Shown piece after piece: positions 10,701 through 21,688 of a DNA stretch of 64,000 nt (positions are counted from its first letter, which is position 1; every line of letters starts with the position of its first letter). The notes beneath the pieces were generated by a model. The model was not told the origin of the DNA. It did not search any database and was given only the letters and a program-made list of their open reading frames with translations. Made by a program: the position numbers and the translations under genes. The DNA is from Heracleum sosnowskyi (Eukaryota; Streptophyta; Magnoliopsida; Apiales; Apiaceae): the NCBI GenBank assembly GCA_030848705.1, contig CM061238.1:55343133-55407132 (forward strand), in the 5' to 3' direction.

Positions 10701-11100
10701 TCAATTCCTAGGAAACAAGCTTGTGTCATGGTTCAGCAAGAAACAAAACTCAGTTTCTACCTCCACAGCTGAGGCTGAGTACATTGCAGCTGGAAGTTGT
10801 TGTGCACATATTTTATGGATGAAAAATCAACTACTTGATTATGGATTAAGAGTTGAGAAAATTCCTATCTTCTGTGATAACACTAGTGCCATTCCTATTA
10901 CTGAGAATCCAGTGCAGCATTCAAGGACCAAGCACATTGACATCAAGTACCATTTCATTAGAGAACATGTTATGAATGGTACTGTGGAGTTACATTTTGT
11001 TCCAAGTGAACAACAATTTGCAGACATCTTTACCAAGCCACTTGATAAATCAACATTCTCAAGATTAGTAAGTGAGCTAGGTATGCTGAATCTCTCTTAA
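7741..11100 (+). CDS. Element A pol: Copia protease-integrase-RT-RNase H
   Basis: One open frame of 1119 codons, all in Copia order. The protease motif LDSGCSRHMT has its catalytic Asp at residue 12. The integrase zinc finger HHCC is H142, H147, C176, C179. The integrase core triad is D207 (HMDLFG), D270 (RSDNGT) and E306 (VVERKN). In RT the motif YQMDVKSAFLNG is at 718-729 and the catalytic YVDD at 806-809. RNase H has SDADYGG and STAEAEYIAAG. Oddities are VAKVYSQ where C has VAKGYSQ, and DSGCSRHMTCD where C has TGD. The frame opens from a GTG codon in the ORF sense with no strong ATG, so expression would need the upstream gag by recoding or another route. A repeat encoding FVDSHD-type units lies at residues 494-530. 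Confidence 0.93.
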   Translation: MQGDKRNLWYLDSGCSRHMTCDSTLLTELQERAGPCIAFGDDSKGYTKGYGLISKDNVIIDEVALVDGLKHNFLSISQLCDKGFLVTFSKEACVVSKGGDNNVVMTGFRRGNVYIADFSSTSLDTITCLFSKASKDESWLWHKKLSHLNFKVMNDLVRKDLARGIPQVEFSKDGLCDACQKGKQKKASFKSKTESSIVQQLELLHMDLFGPVNVMSISKKKYCLVIVDDFSRFTWTFFLHSKDEASEIIINHIKMVNNHPDFKVRRIRSDNGTKFKNSTVKMFYEENGILHEFSAARTSQQNGVVERKNRTLIEAARTMLDESKLPTYFWAEAVNTACFTQNISLINQAKGMTPYQLLKRKKSLLDFLHVFGCKCFSLRYQAEHLGKFEAKADEAIFVGYAAGKDYRVYNLRTNIVMESVHVVFDDLKIQGLCDEGFHGSLSFENEEGDQVKHVKATEKQPKVVVSITDESISEDEITALRLKRIAASRPNGHFVDSHDKGFVDSHDEGFVDSQNERFVDSLNGHSVDSHRNASRSDHLGTTISGGVSQGQTSNQGNHDHEATSSRANLPPLRKWTKDHPFELIIGDVSSKVQTRRATQEECLYSSFLSQDEPKKVEDALLDPDWVLAMKEELNQFERNKIWKLVRKPKDRSVIGTKWVFRNKMDENGIVTRKKARFVAKVYSQEEGIYFDETFAPVARLEAIRIFLAYAAHANFKVYQMDVKSAFLNGELEEEVYLSQPPGFEDDNFPEYVYFLLKALYGLKQAPRAWYDTLSQFLLENHFTRGTVDQTFFHRIVNGSTILVQIYVDDIIFGSTDEKLCQKFVKLMQSKYEMSMMGELTYFLGLQVKQVDEGIFISQTKYIHDLLKKFNLMECSPAKTPMRTATKLEFNTKEKSVDISSYRGMVGSLLYLTASRPDIMFATCLCARFQADPMESHLVAIKRIFRYLKGTPNLGIWYPRESGFELIGYSDADYGGSKIDRKSTTGTCQFLGNKLVSWFSKKQNSVSTSTAEAEYIAAGSCCAHILWMKNQLLDYGLRVEKIPIFCDNTSAIPITENPVQHSRTKHIDIKYHFIREHVMNGTVELHFVPSEQQFADIFTKPLDKSTFSRLVSELGMLNLS
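9218..9335 (+). repeat. in-frame TTCGTTGACAGTCA repeat between integrase and RT
   Basis: Five imperfect units of about 24-30 bp encode FVDSHDK, FVDSHDE, FVDSQNE, FVDSLNG and SVDSHRN. Each contains CGTTGA(C/T)AGTC, the coding form of the dispersed motif of this element. Element C has four units at the same place (49578-49665). Confidence 0.88.
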
Positions 11101-11639
11101 TTATTTTGAGATTTTTGCAAGTTAACTTTGCAGCTAGAAAGTTGCTATGATTTTCTGTGAATTAATTTTCTCAGGAAAAACTGAAATTTTGTCTAAGTCA
11201 AAATTACTATGTCAACGAATGCCTCATTCCGTTGACAGTCTTAGCATTTTTCTGGGTATTTCGTTGACAACACTTTCATGTCAACGAAACGGAGCTTTAT
11301 CAACGAAATAGACGGGACCTTAACCGCCCAATTCTGATTCGTTGATATAGCGTGGTCAATCTGAACCGTTGAATTTGCACGTCTCTTTACCACGATCTAT
11401 GCATACACCCCTGTAAGTATAAATCATGGTAATATTTTAATTGTAACGGTCAGATTTTTAAGCCAATCTAGTACTTTATATTTATTATTGGACTCAATTT
11501 TTGAGAAATTTTGGGGGAGTATTTAAGAAATTTTGTTTTCTTTAATTCTTTTCTACCTTGCTCTCAAAATTTCCAAAGGCTTTCTTATTTCTTCTTCTCT
11601 CAAAGAAAAACAAAGTTCAAGCTTTTCTTCACTCAACAA
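11101..11639 (+). other. pol-ORF3 spacer with seven CGTTGA/TCAACG motifs
   Basis: No ORF. Between 11209 and 11370 the motif occurs about seven times in both orientations, including the facing pair TCAACGAATG and CATTCCGTTGA. A purine tract TTTTGGGGGAG lies at about 11510-11520, and a CT-rich leader precedes the ATG of ORF3. The equivalent spacer in C (47264-47802) keeps all of these features. It may hold the promoter or splice signals for ORF3, which is inference. Confidence 0.7.
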
Positions 11640-14600
11640 TGGCACCCATAGTCAAACTCATGTCAGCTGGAGGGTTCATTTACGAGAAAAACAACTCCAT
11701 TCCATTTGTTGTCAAGGAAAGTCCGAACAGAATCTTTCACAAGATGATGGATTTCTTGATGAATTTCAAAATGAGATACGCAATGTTTCACTCAACTCCG
11801 CTCTACAATGAAATAATAGAGGAGATTTGGACCTCCTGTGAGTACAGTGGGACAAATTGCACTTTGCAATTCACCATTCAAGGTGAAGAGTATATTGTCA
11901 ATTCAGATGTATTGCAAGCATGCCTTCACATTCCTGAGAATAACTGCTTAGCTTTACCTTCATATATTGAAATGGTTAATATGCTTAATTCTATAAATTA
12001 CTCTTTGCCAACTGATAATTTGGGTAAAATAATTAGGAGAGGTATGGTCAGGGAATATAGTTACTTAGCTGATGCATTCATTAAGGTCTTTTCTGGTAAA
12101 ATCAGTAACTTTGATGCATTAAGTAACTCAATTTTGATTCTGTTTACCATGCTCTTAACTGATAGATATTATGACTTTAGCACCCAACTTATGTATGAAA
12201 TTGGTGCTAAGTTGGGTGATAAGACAAATAAGAAAAATAATATCTATTATGCTAGATTTCTAATGATGTTGGCTAACCATGTTAGTCCAACACCATTGGT
12301 TATCTCTAACCCAAATTCCAGGTTTGACTGCTTTGTACAAGAGAAGAGGGTACTGACAGACATCCTGAGGCTCAATCACAATGGTGATGTCCCAGTGGTG
12401 TATCTGCCCATAATTGAGGTAACCACTTCTAACCCTGTTAGTTTGACTGTTACTTCTACTATTTCACCCACCTCTGTTGCTATGGAGTCTGTAGTTGTGA
12501 CCCAACAGGCTCCTACCCCTGCAACAAAACAAAAGTGTAAGAAATCTTCCAAGCCAACCTCAGGTGCTTCTCAAAAGGCACCTGTTGTAAAATCCACTAC
12601 ACAACCCAAGGGGAGTGGTGCAGGTGGTGTGAGAAGTGAGGGAAGGGGTGAAAATCAAAGAAACCCTAAGGATAAGGTGGGAGAGATGAGTGTTTCCCAG
12701 ACAAGCCCCATTGTGTCTTCCCAACAAGGCACAATGAGTAATATGGATATTAGCACAAGTCTAATTACATCCTCCCAAAAGGATGTAGTTATTGAAACAA
12801 GCTCTCCTCCAACAGCACACATCAAAAGGGTAAGGGACACGTCTAGCCCACAAATAGCTATTTCCCAATACCAAAGAAGGGTAAGACAAAAATCCCAGGT
12901 CACACATGGTGCACACACACTGGAAGCAACAATTCCAGTTTCTCAAATTCAATTTGATGTAGCCCCAATTTTTACTCTGGGGTTACAGTCCCACTCTCTC
13001 AATATTAATATTGAGACACCTCCACAAAATTCAACAACACAGTCTTTAGATGTGGATATGATCCATACATCTATTCCTGATTCTCCAACTTTGTTCTTGG
13101 AGAAGCCCCTCTCTGAAATTGGTGGTCATCACTTGTTAAGTGATTTGTTGGGCCACCAATCATCTTTTTCTGAAGCTACAAGAGGATCCGTGGAACCATC
13201 TTTAAAGTCAATCACCACAGATTCTACTATAATTTCACTTTCTCAAAATCCTTCCTTGATTTCATCAACGAAACAGTCTCTTTCGTTGACAAGTGCTTCT
13301 CCATCAACGGTATCCATACCGTTGACAGTTCAAATTACCATTCCGTTGATAGTTCATTCTGCACCTTTTATTGAAAATCTAGTAGTTCACACAACTAGTG
13401 CAGATGATCTAGTGGTAGTTGAAACACATCTAGGATTGAAAGAGAGTGAATCTGAGAGGCTAGCTTGCAGCCAGGCAAAAGGAGAGGATGTGAGTGAGAG
13501 GCTGGATATTTCTTCCAGCCAGGCAAAAGGAGAGACTGAGTGTTCCACCTTAGTAGGTGAAGGTGAGTGTGTGAGAGGTGTGAGCCATGGGGAGCCCATG
13601 ATGCAAGAAAAGAGTGGAGAGAGAGAAGGGACTACAGGAGAAATAAGGGAGGAAGCAGCCATTGCTAGTGAGTCAATGAAGGTTAATGAGGGTGAAAGGG
13701 AACTGACTTTCCAAGAGTATTATCAACAGACTCTGGATAGTATTTCTCTGGATCCTGAAACCTTTACTCATCCTGTGCCAGCCTATCAACTAATGGCTCA
13801 ACAGGGCAATATGGAGGTAGAGAGGTCACTTAATCTTATTCATACAACTGCATCCATGATGAGGGCTAAGGATGCACTTGCCAATTTGTCTCCAGGAGCT
13901 GGTGGAAGTTTTGAGTATGATGATTCTTCAAGTGATGAGGATGCTGTTCTACAGGTGGCTACTACTGCACAGACTGGGACTTCTGTGGTGCCTCCTACTC
14001 CAAGATGGCTTTCTCAAAACATGCATGGAAATCATAGCCTGGATGCTGCAATTTCTAGGTAGTACAATGAGGCTTACCTGGCTCATGAGTCTGCTAATGA
14101 CAATGACAAGAAATTCTACAAGGCTATCATGGACTCTTTGGAGATTCAGAGGCTACAGATGTTGCAGACCAGGATTGAAGCTAGGGAAATCAAGGACTCC
14201 ATTGAAAATCTTAAGGACTCTATAGATAATAGGCTTGATGAAAAACTCCCACTTCTCACTGTTGCCAGGATGACCACCTTCTTCAACAAGGATAATGAGG
14301 TGGCAACTACCTTGAAAACTCTTACTTCTAGGGTGGACAAAGTGGAAGCCACATTAACTCAAATGCAGCAGGCACATGAGAAGCAAACTCAACTTTTGAC
14401 TCAGCTAGTGGCAGCTTAAGGTCTCCCTGTTATTACTCTTGATGATAACAAAAAGGGGGAGAAATCTAAGGAGCTTCATATTCAAATCACAAAAGTTATG
14501 GTCCCAGCCATTTCTTTACCACAAGAGCCATTAGCTATGGGGGAGTCACTAAAGAATAAATTGGATGGCATTGACCTGATACAACAGGCATCCATGAGGC

Positions 14601-15123
14601 AACAACTTGTTGCACAGATTAAATAAAAATGGTCTAGCATTGATGCAAGGATTAAGAAGATAGCTGGAACTGCAAGAACACATCCATCAACGGATCAAGC
14701 TACTTCTACAGCAACGGATGAGCCTATCACATCATCAACGAATGCCATGGTCTTAGTGTCAACGGAATTGGAGCCACAAACTAAATCATCATATAAACTT
14801 AAACCTCTTCTACATGGAGTGATAACTGGTCCAAGGAAAGAAAAGGGACAAACTTCATATATTAGAGGTGTGGATACATCTACATTTCAAAGATGCTTAT
14901 CTCCAAGTTCCCCAGCTAAACCAAAGGGCAATAACATTGCTAGGACATTCTATCCTCCTCCACTTCCTGATGAGCTCAAGGTTCTGAGTGAACTAATTGT
15001 AAAATGCAAGGCAAGCAATGTGCCTGAGATCAGGAATCAAAGAGCAATAATCTACAGGAATGGACAAGAGATCTGTGTTTGGGCTGGTCACCCAAATTTT
15101 GCTGAAGCTAGAGCTGAGGAATC
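11640..15123 (+). pseudogene. Element A ORF3 (SIRE-type extra ORF), 5' part
   Basis: It starts at ATG 11640 in the context CAACAATGGCACCC. Together with 23245-24255 it encodes about 1,490 codons, the same length as in element C. The N-terminal 240 residues form a compact region (MAPIVKLMSAGGFIYEKNN onward). A long Ser/Thr/Pro-rich linker follows, then a Glu-rich stretch and a coiled-coil-like region (SLEIQRLQMLQTRIEAREI and VDKVEATLTQMQQAHEKQT). In-frame stops lie at 14060 (TAG where C has CAG), 14417 (TAA where C has CAA) and 14624 (TAA). Element B then splits codon GAA-TC. Such ORFs are often called env-like, but I see no signal peptide or membrane segment. The function is unknown. Confidence 0.82.
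14450..14463 (+). promoter_or_regulatory. internal purine tract resembling the PPT
   Basis: AAAAAGGGGGAGAAA lies inside ORF3 and shares the core GGGGGAG with the 3' polypurine tract at 24457. The same tract is kept in element C (near 44440). A role as an extra plus-strand priming site is only a suggestion. Confidence 0.35.
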
Positions 15124-16247
15124 TGTTAGTATTAGTGCTCTAGAGACAATACTTTTATGTTTTAAAGAAAACATTTTATTATTATAAATTATGTTTTATT
15201 GATTATTATTATTAGTTTATTATGTCTTTATTTACTGTGTTATAAATGTTAGCATAATAAATGTCCCTGGAATTATGATATGTATTCGATATCTTTAAGT
15301 ATGAGACTTAAAAATGAGATTATATGAATAGTATCTTTATTCCTAAATATCCCTAGTCGAGTGTTATTATTTAAGGACAATAATAATGCACAGAGACTAG
15401 TATGTTTGTTGACTGATGACCACATCTCATTGGTCATAGGTATGGTGATACTAAAGTCAAAACATAAGTGCATGTAAGAGTACATGACACTGGATTGACC
15501 CGCCGTGAGATTACACATGTTAATAGTGTCATAAGTAATTCTCACTGTGATAATGGTGTAATGATCCTTAGACCTGAAATAATTATATTTTTATACGAGA
15601 ATTAATATACTTTGATTACATTAAAAGTTACCTTTGACCGGGTGATGATAAAAGTGGACATTGGGTATATTATGAATCGTATGAGAAATATGAATGATCT
15701 AGATGGGATTTAACCCTCCTAATTTTAGGAGCGATATTATTGGCCTCTTGTTTGAGTGAGACTAAGAAATGCACGGCCGTGCTCAAATGTTGATTTGATT
15801 TATTAGTCTACTCATCGATCAAGAAAACTAAGATTAAATTATGAAGAGGATGACACATTACATGCCTCGAGTTTAATCTATAATATTAAGGTTAAAGGGA
15901 TTATATTACATGGAACATTATTCACGAAAGGCTTAATCGAATCACCGATTTAATTATTATTACTTGGGTGATAATGATGTATTACTAGATGCCGCTCATT
16001 GTTTACAATTTTAATTAGTTATTAAAATTGTTACCAACGTAATAATAACGTACAGGGTCACACACAAAGAACGCTTGAAGGAGAAATAATTTAAATTATG
16101 AATTTAAATTTAAATAAGTAATTTATTCTATTTATAATATTAATTAAGTATGACTTGATTAATTATTTAAAATAGAAAATGGAATTACTTAAACTAATTC
16201 TGAAATTAGTTATTAATTAATTAAGTGCGACTTAATTAAATAATAAA

Positions 16248-16919
16248 CTAGTTGAAAAAGCCGCGCTTCACGGCGGCGTAATAATTTTTTTTAAATTTCT
16301 ATCAAATAACTTATGAAAATTACTCGGTCCTCGCTAATAAGCCGTCCTCCCGTGAAACACATTTTCCTTTTTAATATCAAAATCTCAAATTTAATATATT
16401 GAATATATATTTGTCTTATATATTAATTTTTATGTTATCATACTCCTTTCTAATGAGACACTTTTTCGTCGAAAAAACACCAATATAACTTTACATATTC
16501 TACTTCGAATAGAACTTTTAGTTATGTATTACAAACGCTTATTCTACTTCCAATAGAACTTTTAATTGCAAGTACTTCTTTTATATCCGAACTTTTCTCC
16601 TTTATAAATCGAAACACATATTCTACTTTCAAATAGAACTTTGCAAGAACTTGTTTTATATTTGAACTCTTCATCTCTACAAATTCAAACACTTATTCTA
16701 CTTCAAATAGAAATTTTAATTATATGTCTTCGCTATAAATTCGAATTCTTCTCCTCTATAACTTCGAACACCTATTCTACTTCTAATATGCTAAAAACTA
16801 TTTTTTGATTTATTAGTATTTAAAATTGTAAACCTCTAAAAAAATTAGAAAAATAGATTGAGACGATCTTAGGATGCCACCTCACCTCCTGCGTATCCTC
16901 CTTTATATATATATATTGA
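16248..16919 (-). mobile_element. non-autonomous Helitron with exact ends
   Basis: On the - strand it starts TCAATATATA and ends in a hairpin (GCCGC, loop, GCGGC), then TTTTTCAACTAG. The site without it is seen in the 3' LTR of B and in B2 and B3, where AATAATAAATTGGAA is continuous. The insertion is therefore exactly between A and T with no duplication, the Helitron rule. At 672 bp it has no Rep/helicase. Inside are five spaced copies of a TATTCTACTTC-AATAGAA unit. Confidence 0.9.
16496..16800. repeat. five spaced repeats inside the Helitron
   Basis: Units like TTATTCTACTTCCAATAGAA start near 16496, 16540, 16619, 16693 and 16772. The last four are 74-80 bp apart. The linkers also share TTCGAA(C/T) and TCTTCTCCT pieces, so the whole ~75-bp period is degenerate and tandem. 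Confidence 0.7.
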
Positions 16920-17352
16920 TTGGAATTTCGAATTAGTATTTTATTATAATTGGATTATAATTAGAATACTTATTTTCCTCTCTATATAAACTCTCAAAGA
17001 GGACTGATTTTAATGATGAAAAACGTTTTTATATTAAAACCCTAGCCTCTTATGAGAGCAAGAAAAGAGAGAGAGAAAAAAGCAGTTTTCGGGTGCTAGT
17101 ACACATCAATCCTTCAAGAAAAGCGTTCGTGTGGATACCGTAGAGTGTAGATCGCGAGAGTGGGATACATGGTGATTGAACAAGCTTTGGATCTCCATTA
17201 ATCTTCCATTAATGAACTTTTAAAGCTTCTTAAGGTATTTGTTCTTAATCTCCGAATTAAATCTTTTGTTTTCGCATGGATCCTGCGGAGGGGTTTCGAA
17301 TTTTGATTTATTTTTACGTTTTCCGTTGCGTTTATATGCTCGAAACCCTTCA

Positions 17353-17371
17353 ATGACATCAGAGCTACTTG
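17353..17371 (+). other. Element B primer binding site
   Basis: TGACATCAGAGCTACTTG follows the LTR. It fits the Met-tRNA-type PBS (TGGTATCAGAGC) with two changes in the first bases, which may reflect decay or a variant primer. Confidence 0.6.
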
Positions 17372-18150
17372 CGAAACGTTTTAATTCGGTTGTGTGTTTA
17401 ACAGTTTTCGATATATATGCATGTTTGCGATCTACCATGTTTTTGTGTTGATTTATATATATGTATGTTTATATATTTTTGAATATAAGATATTCATGAG
17501 GATTGGATAATAATGAGATGATTGTGTATATTGCTGTATGTATATGATACATGTTATATCATAAATAAAACAACCTATCCTACTTGGGATCATGGTCGTT
17601 TTAATAATAAAATCCCTAAAGTTAAAATATTAAGTCGATTAGATGCCTTCCAATGGGCAACACTCGTCATGACCTAGATCGAGATAGAGTGGGTTCGCCA
17701 AAGCGAAGCACTCCTATCTATCGTGGTAAGACGCGATGAATTAAATGTGATACTTAACTGTTAGACCATTGGGTTAGACTTAACTAAGTTACTACAATAG
17801 GATTGTGAACTTAGAGGCATGGAGCTTGGTATGATTTATTAGATAAATGTGAACATATGTTGTTCTACCAAACTTTCCAAGAGTTATATATGATATAATT
17901 GATAAGAGTTGTCTACCTAAATAAATCATGTTTTGGGAGTAAAGCCAAAGCTGACCTTAAGCATGACGAAATATGGATCTTGGCTCACTAGAAGGATTTA
18001 GAGTAATGCCTTCCGAATTAATAGTTAGGGCTATTTATTTGATAAAAATAGTGGGAGGTATATAATGATATACCATAATCACTTAAACATAATAATTAAC
18101 AAATTTGCAACCTAGATTAATTTTATGCACTTTAATATTGTAGTTATCAA
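17372..18150. other. Element B leader without genes
   Basis: A long untranslated stretch between PBS and gag with no supported ORF and no clear repeat. Long leaders occur in some plant Copia elements. Confidence 0.5.
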
Positions 18151-18560
18151 ATGACAAATAACACAAACAACTTCTCTATGCGATCAGTCCTTGAGAAGGA
18201 CAAGCTAACAGGAACAAATTTCCTCGACTGATATAGGAGCTTGAGGATCGTCCTCAGGCACCACGATGTTAGTCAAATTCTTCCCTTACCTTTTAACTGA
18301 GAATGTAACATGTGCCGAACATAATGCTTATTGGAAGCAAATTGATGATTCGACTGCTGATGTTTCATATCTCATGCTTGCAACTATGAGTGATGAGCTT
18401 AAGAAACAATATGAGCATATGGATGCTTATGAGATATTTGAGCACCTTAAAAGATGTTTGAGGAAAAGGCTCGTCAAAAGGGATTTGACAATAGCAAGAC
18501 ACCATACACCTACAAGTAGGGAAAATGAGATTCGGTTGGTCCAAATGTTCTAAAGATGAT
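18151..18560 (+). pseudogene. Element B gag remnant
   Basis: Conceptual translation gives RSVLEKDKLTGTNFLD, a stop where Trp is expected, then YRSLRIVLRHH, a typical Copia gag opening. A frameshift leads into the 95-codon stretch 18266-18553 (AHNAYWKQIDDSTADVSYLM onward). A TGA replaces the conserved Trp at about 18228. No zinc knuckle survives. The product would have been the capsid protein, and the gene is dead. Confidence 0.75.
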
Positions 18561-18999
18561 AGGGTATAATGAGTACCTTGATTATTATTTTTTTGGGTTT
18601 CAAGATTGGTCTAGAGACTCGGAATGATGTGATCATACAAATCTTTGAACAATAACTATTCTCAATTAGTTAGTGAACAACGAAATAAATGAGATAGACA
18701 TAGCACCCACTAAGTTGTGAAGCACGTTGAGAACTGCTGTAAGCAACATGATAAATGCATGGACTACTCCCATAATGATGGTGAATGTAGGAATGTGAAT
18801 GGGAAAGGAAAATGGAATGGAAAGAAGAAGATTTGATCTAATTCTATAGCCCATATTAAACTCCAATCCCAAAGAGGTTTTGTCGCCTAAAGGAGGTGTT
18901 GCTAATTAAAGAAGACGATTGTCGCTTCTGTGGAAAACCGAAAGACTGGAAGTTAAACTATCATGCTTATTTGGAAGATCTAAGAAGAAGACCGGCGAG

Positions 19000-21660
19000 G
19001 GTCAAGCTTCAGGTTTCGGGTTAGAATTGGAGCAAAAGTTGTTGCTCTAGTTGAAGTTACTCGTTACTTAATTTTGCCTATAAGGCTAAGTTTAAAACTT
19101 GATAATTGTAACTACGTGCCTCTAAGAGTAGAGACATTATATTGGTTTCTTGTATGGACAAGAAAGGTTTTTCATTTTAATTGGATATATAACAATTGTT
19201 GTTTATTACATTTCAATGAAAAGGTTAATGATGTTGCACAATTAGTTAACAATTTATATGTTCTAAAAATGACTCAAATCAAACATTACCTCTGGCACTG
19301 TAGTTAAGGCCATATTATAAGAAATGCATTTCCAATTTACATACTGATGGATGATTGGATAAGTTTGATTATGAATCATACGAAGAATGCGAATCTTGGT
19401 TTATTTGGTAAAAAGACAAAAAGCCCCTTTTACTAGAAATGGTGAAAGGGTCATCGAACGATTATGACTTATACATGGTGATGTATGTGGTCATATACGT
19501 ACGATGGCAGAAGGTAGGTTTTACTACTTTATAGCGGTTACTGATGATTTCAGTAGATACGAATATGGATATCTTTTGAAGAACAAATTCGAATATTAAG
19601 CTGAAGTAGAAAAGGTTCAAAGAAAGGGGTTTCTAAGAACTAAAATCACACTTTATTGGACATAGTATGATGGATGATGAGTCAAGAGGATCTTCCAATA
19701 AGTTTCTGGGGTTATACCCTAGAGACATGTGCATATACACTAAACTGTGTTCCTACTAAAATGGTTCAGGAGACACCATATAAGATATGGACTGAGAAAA
19801 GTCATAGCATGTCATTTATGAAAATTAGGGGATGCCAAGCGTTTGTGAAACGTTTAACCTCTGACAAGCTAGGACCAAAATCAGATAAATGTAATTTTGT
19901 GGGATACCAAATTAAAACAAAAGGGGTATTACTTCTTTAATCCTCCAGAGAACAAAGTGTTTGTTGCTCGGACTGTTGTATTTATTGAGAGAGAATTTCT
20001 TTCTAAAAGAAATAGTGGGAGGAAAATATATCTCGATGAGGATCGAGAACCACGAGATAACATTGAACCAAAGTTAGAATAAGAGCATAATGTACAAGAA
20101 AATGTTAATGACAATACTGCTCAAGAAACACAGGTTGTTCGTAGGTCTAGTAGGATTCACCATGAGTCCGAGAGATATTATGAATTTCTCTTGACTCGGG
20201 ATGGTGATGTAATGCTTGTGAATAATGATAATGAGCCTCTTACCTACCAAGACGCTATGAACATTCCAAGATCTAAAAGTTGGCAGGAGGCCATGAAATC
20301 TAAGATGGATTCCATGTATGAAAAACCAAGTATGGACTTTGGTTGATCTACCTAAAGGGGTAAAACCTATAAGGTGCAAGTGCGTTTTCAAGAAGAAAAC
20401 TGACATGGATAGTAATGTACAGACCTATAAGGCACGACTGGTGGCAAACGGTTTCAAGTAAATTCATGGTATTGACTATGATGAAACTTTCTCACCAGTG
20501 GCAATGGTCAAGTCCATCGGGATTTTGCTTGCTTACTATGACTACGAAATCTGGCAAATGGATGTCAAGACTACTTTCTTAATGGAGCGTTGAAGAGGTT
20601 GTGTACATGACACAACCTGAAGGTTTTGTAGATCCAAGTTTTGTTAGAATGGTATATAAGATAAGTCGATCCATTTATGGATTAATGTAAGCCTCGAGGA
20701 GATGGAATATACATTTTGATGAAACAGTCAAATAGTTTGGCTCTATTCAAAATGAAGATGAACCGTGTGTTTACAAGAAGGTTAGTGGGAGCCATGTGGC
20801 ATTCCTAGTATCATATGTAGATGATATATTACAAGGAATGACATTCTTTCTCAACAGACTGTTAAGACTTGGTAGAGAAATAGTTTCTAGATGAAAGACT
20901 TAAGAGATGTGTCCTATATCTTAGGGATCATGATCTATAGAGATAGATCACGAATATTTTTTGGCTTAAGTCAGAGTACATACATTGACAATGTATTACA
21001 CCAATTAGGGATGCAAAGAGGCTAAAAAGGAAATGTTCCCATATCTATGAGATAGTGATCTCAAAATAAATGGTCTAAAATCATTGGATGATATGGACCA
21101 TATTAGTGTAGTTCTATATGCTTCGGAAATTGGTTTCAGAATGTATCTGATGATATGTACTCGTCATGAAGTCTCGTATGCTTTAAGCATGACGAGCAGG
21201 TACCAGTCTAATCCAAGTGATGGTCACTTGATTGGAATCAAGAATATTCTTAAGTGCCTGAAAAGGACTAAAGACTCATTCTTGGTATATGGAGGAGATA
21301 GAAAGCTGGATGTAAAATGTTACACGGATAATAGTTTCTAGACATACAGGACGGTTTTGTGTCTTAGTCTGGATTTGTGTTTTGTCTAAATAGATGTGTT
21401 GTAAGCTAGAATAGTTCATAGCAAGAACCGTAAACGATTCTACAATCGAGGCTTAGTATATTGATACTAGCGAAGTAGCCAAAGAGGATGTTTTGGTAAT
21501 TTACTAAGGCGATATCACCTTATTAATGAGATTAATGATCAAGGAGATATACTTATATGTAAAGTGCATACTATTGATAATATTGCAGAACCACTGACTA
21601 AGGCTTTGTCGCAGCAGAAGCATGTAAGTCACACTAGTTCCAAATGTATTGGATACATGG
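19000..21660 (+). pseudogene. Element B pol remnant (integrase, RT, RNase H)
   Basis: Recognisable pieces in order are: integrase core (GDVCGHIRTMAEGRFYYF, DDFSRYEYGYLL) from about 19470; the integrase-RT linker with VVRRSSRIHHESERYYEF at 20130; RT (YDYEIWQMDVKTTF at 20530 and SYVDDI at 20810); the domain before RNase H (SALSMTSRYQSNPSDGHLIG) at 21170; and RNase H scraps to 21660. Many stops and frameshifts interrupt it. Two nonsense changes, after the integrase ERL at about 19465 and after RT GLM at about 20690, are also present in B3. The product is inactive. Confidence 0.85.
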
Positions 21661-21675
21661 GATATTGGCTCTAGT

Positions 21676-21688
21676 GCAAGTGGGAGAT
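21676..21688 (+). other. Element B polypurine tract
   Basis: CAAGTGGGAGAT directly precedes the 3' LTR, the usual form of a Copia PPT. Confidence 0.7.

Larger units (their letters stand above)
15124..17352 (+). repeat. Element B 5' LTR (2229 bp, includes a 672-bp Helitron)
   Basis: It starts TGTTAGTATTAGTGC and ends CTCGAAACCCTTCA. It matches 21689-23244 except for an extra block at 16248-16919, which is a Helitron. Without that block it is 1557 bp, against 1556 bp for the 3' LTR. A TATA-like site TCTATATAAA lies at 16981. Confidence 0.94.

Noticed and set aside
11640..14062. envelope glycoprotein gene
   Set aside because: Position fits the env-like label, but no signal peptide, cleavage site or membrane helix is visible. 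I left the product as unknown.
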